Shown one piece after another: positions 57,459 to 64,000 of a stretch of 64,000 bases of DNA (position 1 is its first letter; each line of letters opens with the position of its first letter). The notes beneath the pieces are model-generated. The model was not told where the DNA came from. It saw only the letters and a list, made by a program, of their open reading frames with translations, and did no database searches. The position numbers and the translations under genes were made by a program. The DNA lies in contig NZ_JAKNUT010000004.1 of NCBI RefSeq assembly GCF_023155855.1, positions 1 through 64,000 of the forward strand, given 5' to 3'. Origin of the DNA: Microbacterium aoyamense (GTDB lineage Bacteria; Actinomycetota; Actinomycetes; Actinomycetales; Microbacteriaceae).

Positions 57459-59180
57459 TCAGGCAGTGACGGTCGTCGCCGCGCGACGGCGGTGCTCGAC
57501 GCGGTGGCCGACCCAGAAGCCGATCGCGATGAGGCCCGCGAGCGCGATGCCGAGCATCCACGGAAGCAGCGACGGCGTCGCGCCCGACGCGCCGTCGGCG
57601 AGCTGGTCGGTGCCCGCGGCGATCTGCGCGTTGCCGTCGGCGAGCTGCGTCGCTCCGGCCGAGAGCTCACCCGAGCCGTCCGCGAGCTGCTGCGAACCGG
57701 CGGACAGTTCACCGGCGCCGTCCGCGAGGTCGGTGATCCCCGACGACAGTGCGGTCGCACCCGTGGACAGCTCGCTCGTGCCCGTTGCGAGGGTGCTCGC
57801 GCCGCTCTCGAGCTTCGCGGCTCCGGCGGAGAGAGTGCTCGTGCCGGCCGACAGGTCGCGCAGCTTCGTGCTGATCGTCGCGCCGCCCGTGACGAACTCG
57901 CTCGACTTGCTGCGGAGCAGATCGAGCCCACCCGACACCTCGGTGGCGCCGCTGTCGAGACGGGCGATGCCCGATGCGAGGTCGCCCGCGCCACCGGCCA
58001 TCCGGCCGAGACCGGCCGCGAGCTCGGCGGACTTCGTCGCCAGCGTCGCGGTTCCGCCCGCGATCTGCGCCGAGCCGCCGCTGAGCGCGGCAGCCGCGGG
58101 AGCCATCGTCGACAGCGCCGTGGACAGCGACGTCGCGCCCGCGGCGATCGTGCCGGCACCCGAGGCGACCGTGCCGGCACCCGAGGCGAGGCCATCGGCG
58201 CCGTTCTTGAGATTCTGCGCGCCCAGGTTGAGGGTCGCCGCGCCGCCGTTGACGTCCGCAGCGCCCGCCGAGACCTGGCTCGCGGCTTCGGCGAGTGCCG
58301 TGACCTGCTGGATCAGCGCGGCGTCGGCGCCTGCGGCCACGAGTGACTGTCGGAGCTGCTCGAGCCCACCCGCGACACTCGCGGAGCCCGCCGCGACCTG
58401 GGCGGTGCCACCGGCGAGCGATGCCGCACCGTCGGCGACCTGACTCGCGCCACCGGCGACCTGGACCGCCCCTCCGGCGACCTCTGCGGTGCCGCCGGAG
58501 AGCTGCCCGGCGCCGTCTGCGAGGCTCTTCGCACCCGCCTCTGCGCTCTGGGCGCCCGCGCTCAGCTGCGACAGCCCCGTCGCGACCTGCGCCGCGGCGC
58601 CGTTCAGGTGTGCGATACCGGCTGCGAGCTGCGCGCTGCCGGTGCCGACGGAGGGAAGGTTGGCGGTCAGCGGAGCGGACTTCTTCGCGAGCTCCGCAGC
58701 GCCGGCCGCGAGCCGGCTCGCGCCGTCGTCGAGTTTCGCGATGCCCGCGCCCGCGTCGTTGAGGCCGTTGGAGAGTTTCGCACCACCCGCGGCGAGCTGG
58801 TTCGCACCGTCGGCAGCCTTCGAGGCGCCTGCCGAGAGCGTCACCGCGCCGTCGGCGAGCTGCGCAGCACCGGATGCCGCCTTGCTCGCACCCGCGGCGA
58901 CCTTGGCAGCACCCTCGTCGGCGGAGTCCGCACCCGCGTCGAGCTTCGAGGCCCCCGCGGCGAGATCGCCGGCGCCATCCGACAGGGTCGCGGCGCCCGC
59001 CGCGAGTTCCTGCGATCCGTCGTCGGCCTGGGTCGTGCCGGCGGCGAGCTGGTCGGCGCCGGACGAGATCTTCGACATCGTGAGCAGATACATCCCGATC
59101 ATCGCGGCCAGCAGAACGCTGAGCACGACGACGGCGATGCGCATCCCCGTGCCGTGCGCGTGTGGTTCGGTTCTCGTCAT
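57459..59180 (-). CDS. Membrane-anchored xxxLxxG heptad-repeat protein
   Basis: The 573-residue protein has an N-terminal membrane helix (AVVVLSVLLAAMIGMYLLTM), then about 480 residues of seven-residue repeats of the form L-A-x-G-A-x-x (for example QLAAGTTQADDGSQELAAGA), and a C-terminal membrane helix (LLPWMLGIALAGLIAIGFWVG). Gaps in the pattern occur near ELAKKSAPLTANLPSVG and VAAGADAALIQQVTAL. The repeat family (xxxLxxG) occurs in YhgE/Pip-type and related proteins; it is probably a long coil or solenoid outside the cell, held at both ends in the membrane. GGAG lies before ATG 59180. Function unknown. Confidence 0.85.
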   Translation of the reverse strand: MTRTEPHAHGTGMRIAVVVLSVLLAAMIGMYLLTMSKISSGADQLAAGTTQADDGSQELAAGAATLSDGAGDLAAGASKLDAGADSADEGAAKVAAGASKAASGAAQLADGAVTLSAGASKAADGANQLAAGGAKLSNGLNDAGAGIAKLDDGASRLAAGAAELAKKSAPLTANLPSVGTGSAQLAAGIAHLNGAAAQVATGLSQLSAGAQSAEAGAKSLADGAGQLSGGTAEVAGGAVQVAGGASQVADGAASLAGGTAQVAAGSASVAGGLEQLRQSLVAAGADAALIQQVTALAEAASQVSAGAADVNGGAATLNLGAQNLKNGADGLASGAGTVASGAGTIAAGATSLSTALSTMAPAAAALSGGSAQIAGGTATLATKSAELAAGLGRMAGGAGDLASGIARLDSGATEVSGGLDLLRSKSSEFVTGGATISTKLRDLSAGTSTLSAGAAKLESGASTLATGTSELSTGATALSSGITDLADGAGELSAGSQQLADGSGELSAGATQLADGNAQIAAGTDQLADGASGATPSLLPWMLGIALAGLIAIGFWVGHRVEHRRRAATTVTA

Positions 59181-59483
59181 CAAGTCACTCCAATGTGATC
59201 GCGCCTGCACGCAGGCGTGGACGGGTGCACCGACTGACGCCGGTCGACAGCGGATCGCGGGTCGCGATCGCCTCCATCCGTGCACCGTCGCTGGTGCCCG
59301 GACCCCAGAAGGCTGCCGTCGTGAGAGCGGTGCGAATGTAACAGGTGGATGCCGCGGCATCCGCGTTCTCCACACCCTCGCTGGGGCTGGGACCAAGTCT
59401 CACGACCCGTGGGACTCGATTTCTTGTGCGCAAGCTACAAAACCGTGACCAAGCGTTATCTTCGCGGCGGCGATAATGGGGCG
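59181..59483. other. Intergenic region between two divergent genes
   Basis: About 300 bases without a supported gene. A 7-base-arm palindrome CGCCTGC-ac-GCAGGCG (59202-59217) lies just upstream of the heptad-repeat gene, possibly in its leader. GGATGCCGCGGCATCC at 59347-59362 is a perfect 16-base palindrome. GATAAT at 59472-59477 is the -10 box of the plus-strand gene. Confidence 0.6.
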
Positions 59484-60308
59484 ATGGAGGTTCGGCCGCC
59501 GTGGTCTGAGCAGTCCCGCGAACTCGCGGACCTGCGTCGTCGCGCCTATGGCCCGGGTGGCGATATCTCGGCCGACCCCGCCGCCGTCGCGCGTCTGCAC
59601 GAACTCGAAGACCTGCTGCGCGACGAGGAGCCGGTGGCCGCGGTGCCGGTCGAGCCCGCGGTGCGCGAGCCGATCCGCCGTCCTGAGGTACCGAAAGCCG
59701 AGCCCGCTCCGCAGAGCGCGCACGAGCCGACGGCGGAGGATGCGGCATCCCGAGCCGACGCTCGAGCCGTCGAGGATCGCGCGCCGGCACCCACACGGCG
59801 GTCGTGGTGGCAGCGCGTGCCCGTCTGGGGCATCGCCCTGGCGAGTGCGGGACTCGGTGCGGCGATCGCGCTGTCAGCGGTGAATCTCGCGGCTGACCGG
59901 CCCGAGGCCACGCTGCAGCCGGCGACGAGCGTGCCCGAGACGCCCGCCGATTGGGACGACCTGGTGCGCGGGTTCGACGGCGATCCCTCGACGATGCAGT
60001 ACTTCGGCGACTTCCACGAGATCGATGTGTGGGAGCTCCGTTCGCGGATCGGCGCACCCTGCGTCCTGCTCTCGTCGCGAGGACGGCCGTTCACGATGAG
60101 CTGCGCTGCGCAGGATCTCGACCCCATCGTGGACTTCACGGTGCAGTCGGGGATGCTGGGCATCCTCAACGATCAACTGCGGGACGGCATGCTCCTGCGC
60201 TTCGTCGGGCGCGATGACCGCGTCGACGTGTGGGTGCGCGAAGCGCCGGCCCGCGAGGCTCAGTCGCCGAGGACCTCGGGGATCGCCTCGGCTCCCAGCG
60301 CGCCGTAG
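59484..60308 (+). CDS. Single-span membrane protein of unknown function
   Basis: The 274-residue protein has a cytoplasmic N-terminal part of about 110 residues, helical then Pro/Glu/Ala-rich, one membrane helix (VWGIALASAGLGAAIALSAV) and an extracytoplasmic domain of about 130 residues with two cysteines (GAPCVLLSS, TMSCAAQ). GATAAT ends seven bases before ATG 59484, so the start is leaderless and the open frame to 59349 is not coding. The last 49 bases overlap the convergent phosphotransferase gene. Confidence 0.78.
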   Translation: MEVRPPWSEQSRELADLRRRAYGPGGDISADPAAVARLHELEDLLRDEEPVAAVPVEPAVREPIRRPEVPKAEPAPQSAHEPTAEDAASRADARAVEDRAPAPTRRSWWQRVPVWGIALASAGLGAAIALSAVNLAADRPEATLQPATSVPETPADWDDLVRGFDGDPSTMQYFGDFHEIDVWELRSRIGAPCVLLSSRGRPFTMSCAAQDLDPIVDFTVQSGMLGILNDQLRDGMLLRFVGRDDRVDVWVREAPAREAQSPRTSGIASAPSAP

Positions 60309-61174
60309 TCGGGGTTGTCGTCGCTGTTGATCACGAGCATCATCGCGATCGTCGCGGCCCACGCACGGGCACGCACCCACGTCGCGGCGTCGTGGCGCCC
60401 TTCGAGCGCCGAGCGGAACCGCGCGCGCCCGCGGGCGTCGAACGCGAGCCACGCGACCGCGAGGTCGTAGGCGGGGTCACCCGCTGTGACGTCGCCGAAG
60501 TCGATCAGGGCGACGAGTCGTCCGCCGTCCGCGACGAGGTTGCCGGGGTGCAGGTCGCCGTGGATCCATACCGGGTCCGCGCTCCAGGGTGCGGCGGCGA
60601 GGCCGGCTCGCCATACCGACTCGAGCGCATCGACCGACGACGGCGGGAGCGCGTGCGTCTCGCGCAGTAGCGCGACGCGTTCGGAGACGAGCGGCGCACG
60701 ATCCGTCAACGGCACGCCGCGCACGGGGTTCACGGGGTGGTCGGCGGGTGCCGGTGCGTGCAGTGCGACGAGAGCCGCAGCCAGGGGTCCGGCCCAGTCC
60801 GCGCGCTCGGCGCGTGGCACGTGGAGCCCTGCGGTCCCGGCGTACCACGGCACGATCGACCAGTGCCACGGGTAGTGGTCCGACGGCGACCCCGCGAAGA
60901 CAGGGATGGGGACGTGGATGCCGGTGGCCTCGATCCGCGGGCCGACGACCGGCAGCGCGCGCTGCTCGTGGAGGACGAGCGGTGCCGCGAGCGCACGGCG
61001 GGGGAGCCTTACGGCGAGATCCTCGCCGAGGCGCCACACCTCGCTGTCCCACCCCTCCGACGTCTTCGTGAGCGCGCGGGATGCGGCATCCGGAATCGAC
61101 GCATTCGCCTGAGCCAGGAGGGCGCGGACGACGCGCTCGTCGATGAGCACCTCGGCGGGCGGCTTGTCGGGCAT
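60260..61174 (-). CDS. Aminoglycoside-phosphotransferase-family kinase-like protein
   Basis: The 304-residue protein has the APH/choline-kinase-like motifs: VRLPRRALAA, HGDLHPGNLV (Brenner catalytic loop with Asp) and ALIDFGDVTAGDPAYDL (DFGD metal-binding). Many family members phosphorylate small amino-sugar or other alcohols rather than give drug resistance, so substrate is unclear. ATG 61174 is preceded by TAGGGT (61186-61181) ending seven bases upstream. It is divergent from the fructose operon. Confidence 0.88.
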   Translation of the reverse strand: MPDKPPAEVLIDERVVRALLAQANASIPDAASRALTKTSEGWDSEVWRLGEDLAVRLPRRALAAPLVLHEQRALPVVGPRIEATGIHVPIPVFAGSPSDHYPWHWSIVPWYAGTAGLHVPRAERADWAGPLAAALVALHAPAPADHPVNPVRGVPLTDRAPLVSERVALLRETHALPPSSVDALESVWRAGLAAAPWSADPVWIHGDLHPGNLVADGGRLVALIDFGDVTAGDPAYDLAVAWLAFDARGRARFRSALEGRHDAATWVRARAWAATIAMMLVINSDDNPDYGALGAEAIPEVLGD

Positions 61175-61200
61175 CCTTCGACCCTATTCCCTCGCGGGTA

Positions 61201-61236
61201 TTGCTTTGTGTGGGAATGAGTTGTAATGTGTGGGAA
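61201..61236 (+). promoter_or_regulatory. Promoter with direct repeats upstream of the fructose operon
   Basis: TTGCTT (61201-61206) and TGTAAT (61222-61227) are 15 bases apart. Two copies of TGTGTGGGAA (61207-61216 and 61227-61236) start exactly 20 bases apart, i.e. on the same DNA face, typical of a DeoR-type operator. Confidence 0.65.
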
Positions 61237-61254
61237 ACCAACGAAGGGCGCAAG

Positions 61255-62034
61255 ATGTACGCAACGGAGCGACACGACCTCATCGAGCGACTGCTCGGCG
61301 ATGAGGGGCGCGTGAGCGTCGTCGACCTCGCCCGCCGCTTCGACGTCACGACCGAGACGATCCGCCGCGATCTCGACCTGCTCGAGCAGTCCGGAGCCCT
61401 GCGTCGCGTGCACGGCGGCGCTGTGCCGAACGAGCGCGCCAGCACGACCGAGTCGTCGCTCGGCGAGCGCGCTCTGCGTCACGCGCCGGCCAAGTCCGCC
61501 ATCGCCCGACGCGCTCTCGACGCCCTCGGCGAGGGGTTCCGGGGCTCGGTCTTCTTCGATGCGGGTACGACGACCGCCGCGGTGGCCGCGCAGCTCGCTC
61601 CCCGGCTCACCGCCTCGCGTATCGACGTCGTGACCCACGCTCTTCCGCTCGCGACGGCCCTGGCCGCCGTCCCGCAGGTGTCGCTCTCGGTCATCGGCGG
61701 CCGGGTGCGTCCGCTCACCGAGGCCGCTGTCGGCGCCGACACGGTGCGGGCGATCGCGGGCCTGCGCCCCGACGTCGCATTCCTCGGCACGAACGGCCTG
61801 TCGACAGGCTTCGGAGCCAGCACGCCCGACGCCGACGAGGCCGCGGTGAAGTCCGCCATCGTGCGCTCGGCGCGACGCGTCGTGCTGGTCGCCGATGCCG
61901 AGAAGCTCGGCCGCGAGCTGCTCGTCTCGTTCGCCTCGCTCGACGAGATCGACGTCCTGGTGACGGATGCCGCGCCCGACGCACCACTTGCGGCCGCGCT
62001 CGACGACGCCGGGGTGGAGGTGTGGCTCGCATGA
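61255..62034 (+). CDS. DeoR-family regulator of fructose operon
   Basis: The 259-residue protein has an N-terminal DeoR winged helix (RHDLIERLLGDEGRVSVVDLARRFDVTTETIRRDLDLLEQ) and a C-terminal sugar-phosphate sensor domain (FFDAGTTTAAVAAQL, GTNGLS). DeoR proteins of this kind next to fruK/fruA respond to fructose-1-phosphate or similar phosphates. AAGGG lies before ATG 61255. Its stop overlaps the fruK start as ATGA. Confidence 0.9.
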   Translation: MYATERHDLIERLLGDEGRVSVVDLARRFDVTTETIRRDLDLLEQSGALRRVHGGAVPNERASTTESSLGERALRHAPAKSAIARRALDALGEGFRGSVFFDAGTTTAAVAAQLAPRLTASRIDVVTHALPLATALAAVPQVSLSVIGGRVRPLTEAAVGADTVRAIAGLRPDVAFLGTNGLSTGFGASTPDADEAAVKSAIVRSARRVVLVADAEKLGRELLVSFASLDEIDVLVTDAAPDAPLAAALDDAGVEVWLA

Positions 62035-62975
62035 TCGTCACTCTCACGGCGCATCCCGCGATGGATCGGGCGATCCGGCTCGACGCACCGCTGCAGCCTG
62101 GGGAAGTGCAGGCGGCGACGGGGGAGCGGGAGGATGCGGGCGGGAAGGGCATCAACGTGGCCCGCGCCGTCGCGGCCGCCGGTGCGTCCACGGTCGCCGT
62201 GCTGCCGCTGGCTCAGGACGACCCCTTCGACGCGGCGCTGCGCGCCACGGGCGTCCCGGCGCTCCGGGTTCCGGTCGCGGGCCGCGCACGGACGAATCTC
62301 ACGATCACCGACCCCGCGGGCACGACGACGAAGATCAACCTCCCTGGCGCATCGCTCGCCCCTGGCGAGACCGCAGCTCTCATCGCGGCCGTCGTCGACG
62401 CGACGGCCGAGGCTCGCTGGCTGGTCCTCGCCGGCTCGCTGCCACCCGGCGTCGGCGACGACTTCTACGTCGAGGTGGTGCAGGCGGTGCGCGCGGCGCA
62501 CGGCGCGTCCGCGCCACTCGTCGCCGTCGACACCTCCGGCCCCGCGCTGCGTGCCGTCGTCGACCGTGCCACCCCCGACCTCATCAAGCCGAACGACGAA
62601 GAACTCGCCGAGCTCGCGGGGGGCGGGCTCGGCGGGCCCGACCTGAACGCAGCCGTGCTCGCGGTCGCACGAACGGTCGTGCCCGACCGGGCCCGAGCGG
62701 CGCTCGTGACCCTCGGTGCGCGCGGGGCGATCCTCGTCACCGCCGACGGCGCATGGATCGGGGCGGCTCCGCGCATCCGGGTCGCGAGCACCGTCGGTGC
62801 CGGCGACAGCTCGCTCGCGGGCTATCTGCTCGCCGAGTCCGAGGGGGCGGCGCCGCCGGAGCGGCTCGCCCGCGCCATCCGCTACGGCGCGGCCGCGGCA
62901 TCCCTCGCCGGTACGCAGGCGCCGCGCCCGATGGATCTCCCCACCGCAGACGTGCCGATCTCGGCCATCGACTGA
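62031..62975 (+). CDS. fruK: 1-Phosphofructokinase
   Basis: The 314-residue enzyme is a PfkB-family sugar kinase. Motifs: GGKGINVARAVAAAG near the N-terminus, KPNDEEL and C-terminal VGAGDSSLAGYL with catalytic Asp. It phosphorylates fructose-1-phosphate to fructose-1,6-bisphosphate. It is coupled to the DeoR gene (ATGA) and followed 37 bases later by fruA, which supports 1-phosphofructokinase over other PfkB kinases. Confidence 0.94.
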   Translation: MIVTLTAHPAMDRAIRLDAPLQPGEVQAATGEREDAGGKGINVARAVAAAGASTVAVLPLAQDDPFDAALRATGVPALRVPVAGRARTNLTITDPAGTTTKINLPGASLAPGETAALIAAVVDATAEARWLVLAGSLPPGVGDDFYVEVVQAVRAAHGASAPLVAVDTSGPALRAVVDRATPDLIKPNDEELAELAGGGLGGPDLNAAVLAVARTVVPDRARAALVTLGARGAILVTADGAWIGAAPRIRVASTVGAGDSSLAGYLLAESEGAAPPERLARAIRYGAAAASLAGTQAPRPMDLPTADVPISAID

Positions 62976-63012
62976 AAACCACACGAAACCACATCGACCA
63001 CTGGAGGTCACC

Positions 63013-64000
63013 GTGTCCGACACCATCACACCGGCTCTCGTGAGCCTCGACGCCGATCTCGGCGCCGACAAGGCGGCAGTCATCCGCGCCCTCGCGGCCC
63101 GCGTCGTCGCGGAGGGGCGCGCGACCGACGCGGACGCGCTCTTCGCCGACGCGTGGGCCCGCGAGGAGAAGGACGAGACCGGGCTCCCGGGCGGCATCGC
63201 GATCCCGCACGCCAAGAGCGCCGCCGTCACCGAACCGTCGCTCGCGTTCGCGCGTCTGGCTCCAGGCGTCGACTTCGGCGCTCCCGACGGTCCAGCCGAT
63301 CTCGTGTTCCTGATCGCCGCTCCCGACACCGCGGCCGAGGCCCACCTCGCCGTCCTGTCGAAGCTCGCCCGCAGCCTCATGCAGGACGACTTCACGGCGG
63401 GGCTCCGCGCCGCGCGAACCGACGACGAGGTCGTCGCGATCGTGCGGGGCGCCATCGGCGAAGGGGACGCGTCGGCGCCCGCCGCCGCGGCAGCGCCCGC
63501 CGCGGTCGCGGCTGCGGCCGATGACGGTCACACGATCGACGGTCGCCCCGCGAAGATCGTCGCCGTCACGTCGTGCGCGACCGGTATCGCCCACACCTTC
63601 ATGGCCGCCGACGCGCTGACCGCGGCGGGCAAGAAGGCGGGGGTCGACCTGGTCGTCGAGCCGCAGGGTTCCAGCGGCTACCAGGCGCTCCCGCGCGAGG
63701 TCATCGACGGAGCGGATGCCGTCATCTTCGCGAACGACGTCGACGTGCGCGAAGTGCAGCGCTTCGCCGGAAAGCCCGTCGTGCGCTCAGGCGTGAAGCG
63801 CGGCATCGAGCAGCCCGACGCGCTCATCGTCGCCGCGATCGCTGCCGCCAAGGACCCGAACGGCGCGCGCGTGCCCGGCACGGCGGATGCCGCCGGCGCC
63901 GGCGGATCGACGCAGAAGCTGTCGTGGGGCGCCAACATCCAGCGCATCCTGCTCACCGGTGTGAGCTATATGATCCCGTTCGTCGCCGGTGGCGGTCTGC
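63013..64000 (+). CDS. fruA: PTS fructose permease EIIABC, 5' part (runs off window)
   Basis: From GTG 63013 (GGAGG upstream) the frame stays open to the end, 329 residues seen. Domains in order: EIIA (residues about 1-145, phospho-His in GIAIPHAKS), an Ala-rich linker, EIIB (about 178-280, Cys in VTSCATGIAHTFMAAD), and the start of EIIC (NIQRILLTGVSYMIPFVAGGG). It imports and phosphorylates fructose to fructose-1-phosphate, the FruK substrate. The rest of EIIC lies outside the window. Confidence 0.95.
   Translation, partial: MSDTITPALVSLDADLGADKAAVIRALAARVVAEGRATDADALFADAWAREEKDETGLPGGIAIPHAKSAAVTEPSLAFARLAPGVDFGAPDGPADLVFLIAAPDTAAEAHLAVLSKLARSLMQDDFTAGLRAARTDDEVVAIVRGAIGEGDASAPAAAAAPAAVAAAADDGHTIDGRPAKIVAVTSCATGIAHTFMAADALTAAGKKAGVDLVVEPQGSSGYQALPREVIDGADAVIFANDVDVREVQRFAGKPVVRSGVKRGIEQPDALIVAAIAAAKDPNGARVPGTADAAGAGGSTQKLSWGANIQRILLTGVSYMIPFVAGGGL

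Noticed and set aside
57258..59448. Long Ala/Pro/Arg-rich frames on the plus strand
   Set aside because: They mirror the heptad-repeat gene; periodic DNA keeps several frames open.

Overview
The window is about 64 kb of high-GC, densely packed chromosome from an actinobacterium, most likely a Microbacteriaceae member close to Microbacterium. This rests on strong G/C bias at third codon positions, a DUF222-HNH protein, GTG starts, many leaderless genes, actinobacterial-type OtsA/SerA/IlvBNC and a gltX next to tRNA-Gln. Species cannot be fixed from the sequence.

Positions 1-9150 are an accessory region. The left edge carries the C-terminal end of an IS256-like transposase with a likely terminal repeat. 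A minus-strand block follows. It holds a complete QatABCD anti-phage operon (qatA KAP-type P-loop NTPase, qatB, qatC QueC-like, qatD TatD-like; 7548 to 2735) with one or two overlaps of a few bases at each junction. Downstream lie an unnamed helical protein that may overlap qatD, a NERD-domain protein with a zinc-finger-like N-terminus, and a lipoprotein. Beyond qatA lie an NTF2-like protein and a decayed ion-channel pseudogene.

Positions 9270-27800 hold mixed small operons: an EamA exporter, two exported proteins, regulators (LuxR-type, Nudix-winged helix, XRE/MmyB-like, TetR, MarR), an amine oxidase, an SDR, an AlkZ-like winged-helix protein, an alpha/beta-hydrolase fold protein lacking usual catalytic residues, a peptidase S51-GNAT fusion, HisN-like phosphatase, tRNA-Lys(CTT), a DUF222-HNH protein and an MFS/MarR pair. 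A 94-residue protein has serine at every third position for 14 triplets.

Positions 28000-36513 form one probable operon: a branched-chain-amide-type ABC transporter (binding protein, two ATPases, two permeases) followed by acyl-CoA synthetase, TetR regulator, SDR and alpha/beta hydrolase. It has a clear promoter with a palindrome just downstream of the -10 box. It looks like uptake plus catabolism of an organic acid, ester or similar compound.

Positions 36860-57330 are mainly core metabolism: otsA-otsB (trehalose), ilvD, ilvB-ilvN-ilvC, serA, leuB, ilvE, a fumarylacetoacetate-hydrolase family protein, an MFS permease, gltX and tRNA-Gln(CTG). Interspersed are a TetR/DHA2 efflux pair with its operator and a MocR regulator with its palindrome. 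The last 290 bases of ilvD have codon use unlike the rest, suggesting recombination.

Positions 57459-64000 hold a long xxxLxxG heptad-repeat membrane protein, a single-span membrane protein, a phosphotransferase and the fructose operon fruR-like/fruK/fruA, the last cut by the window end.

Two genome-style signals recur. At least 15 genes have a TAnnnT-type -10 hexamer ending exactly seven bases before the start codon (leaderless mRNA), which settles several starts. The word GGATGCC/GGCATCC looks strongly over-used on both strands.
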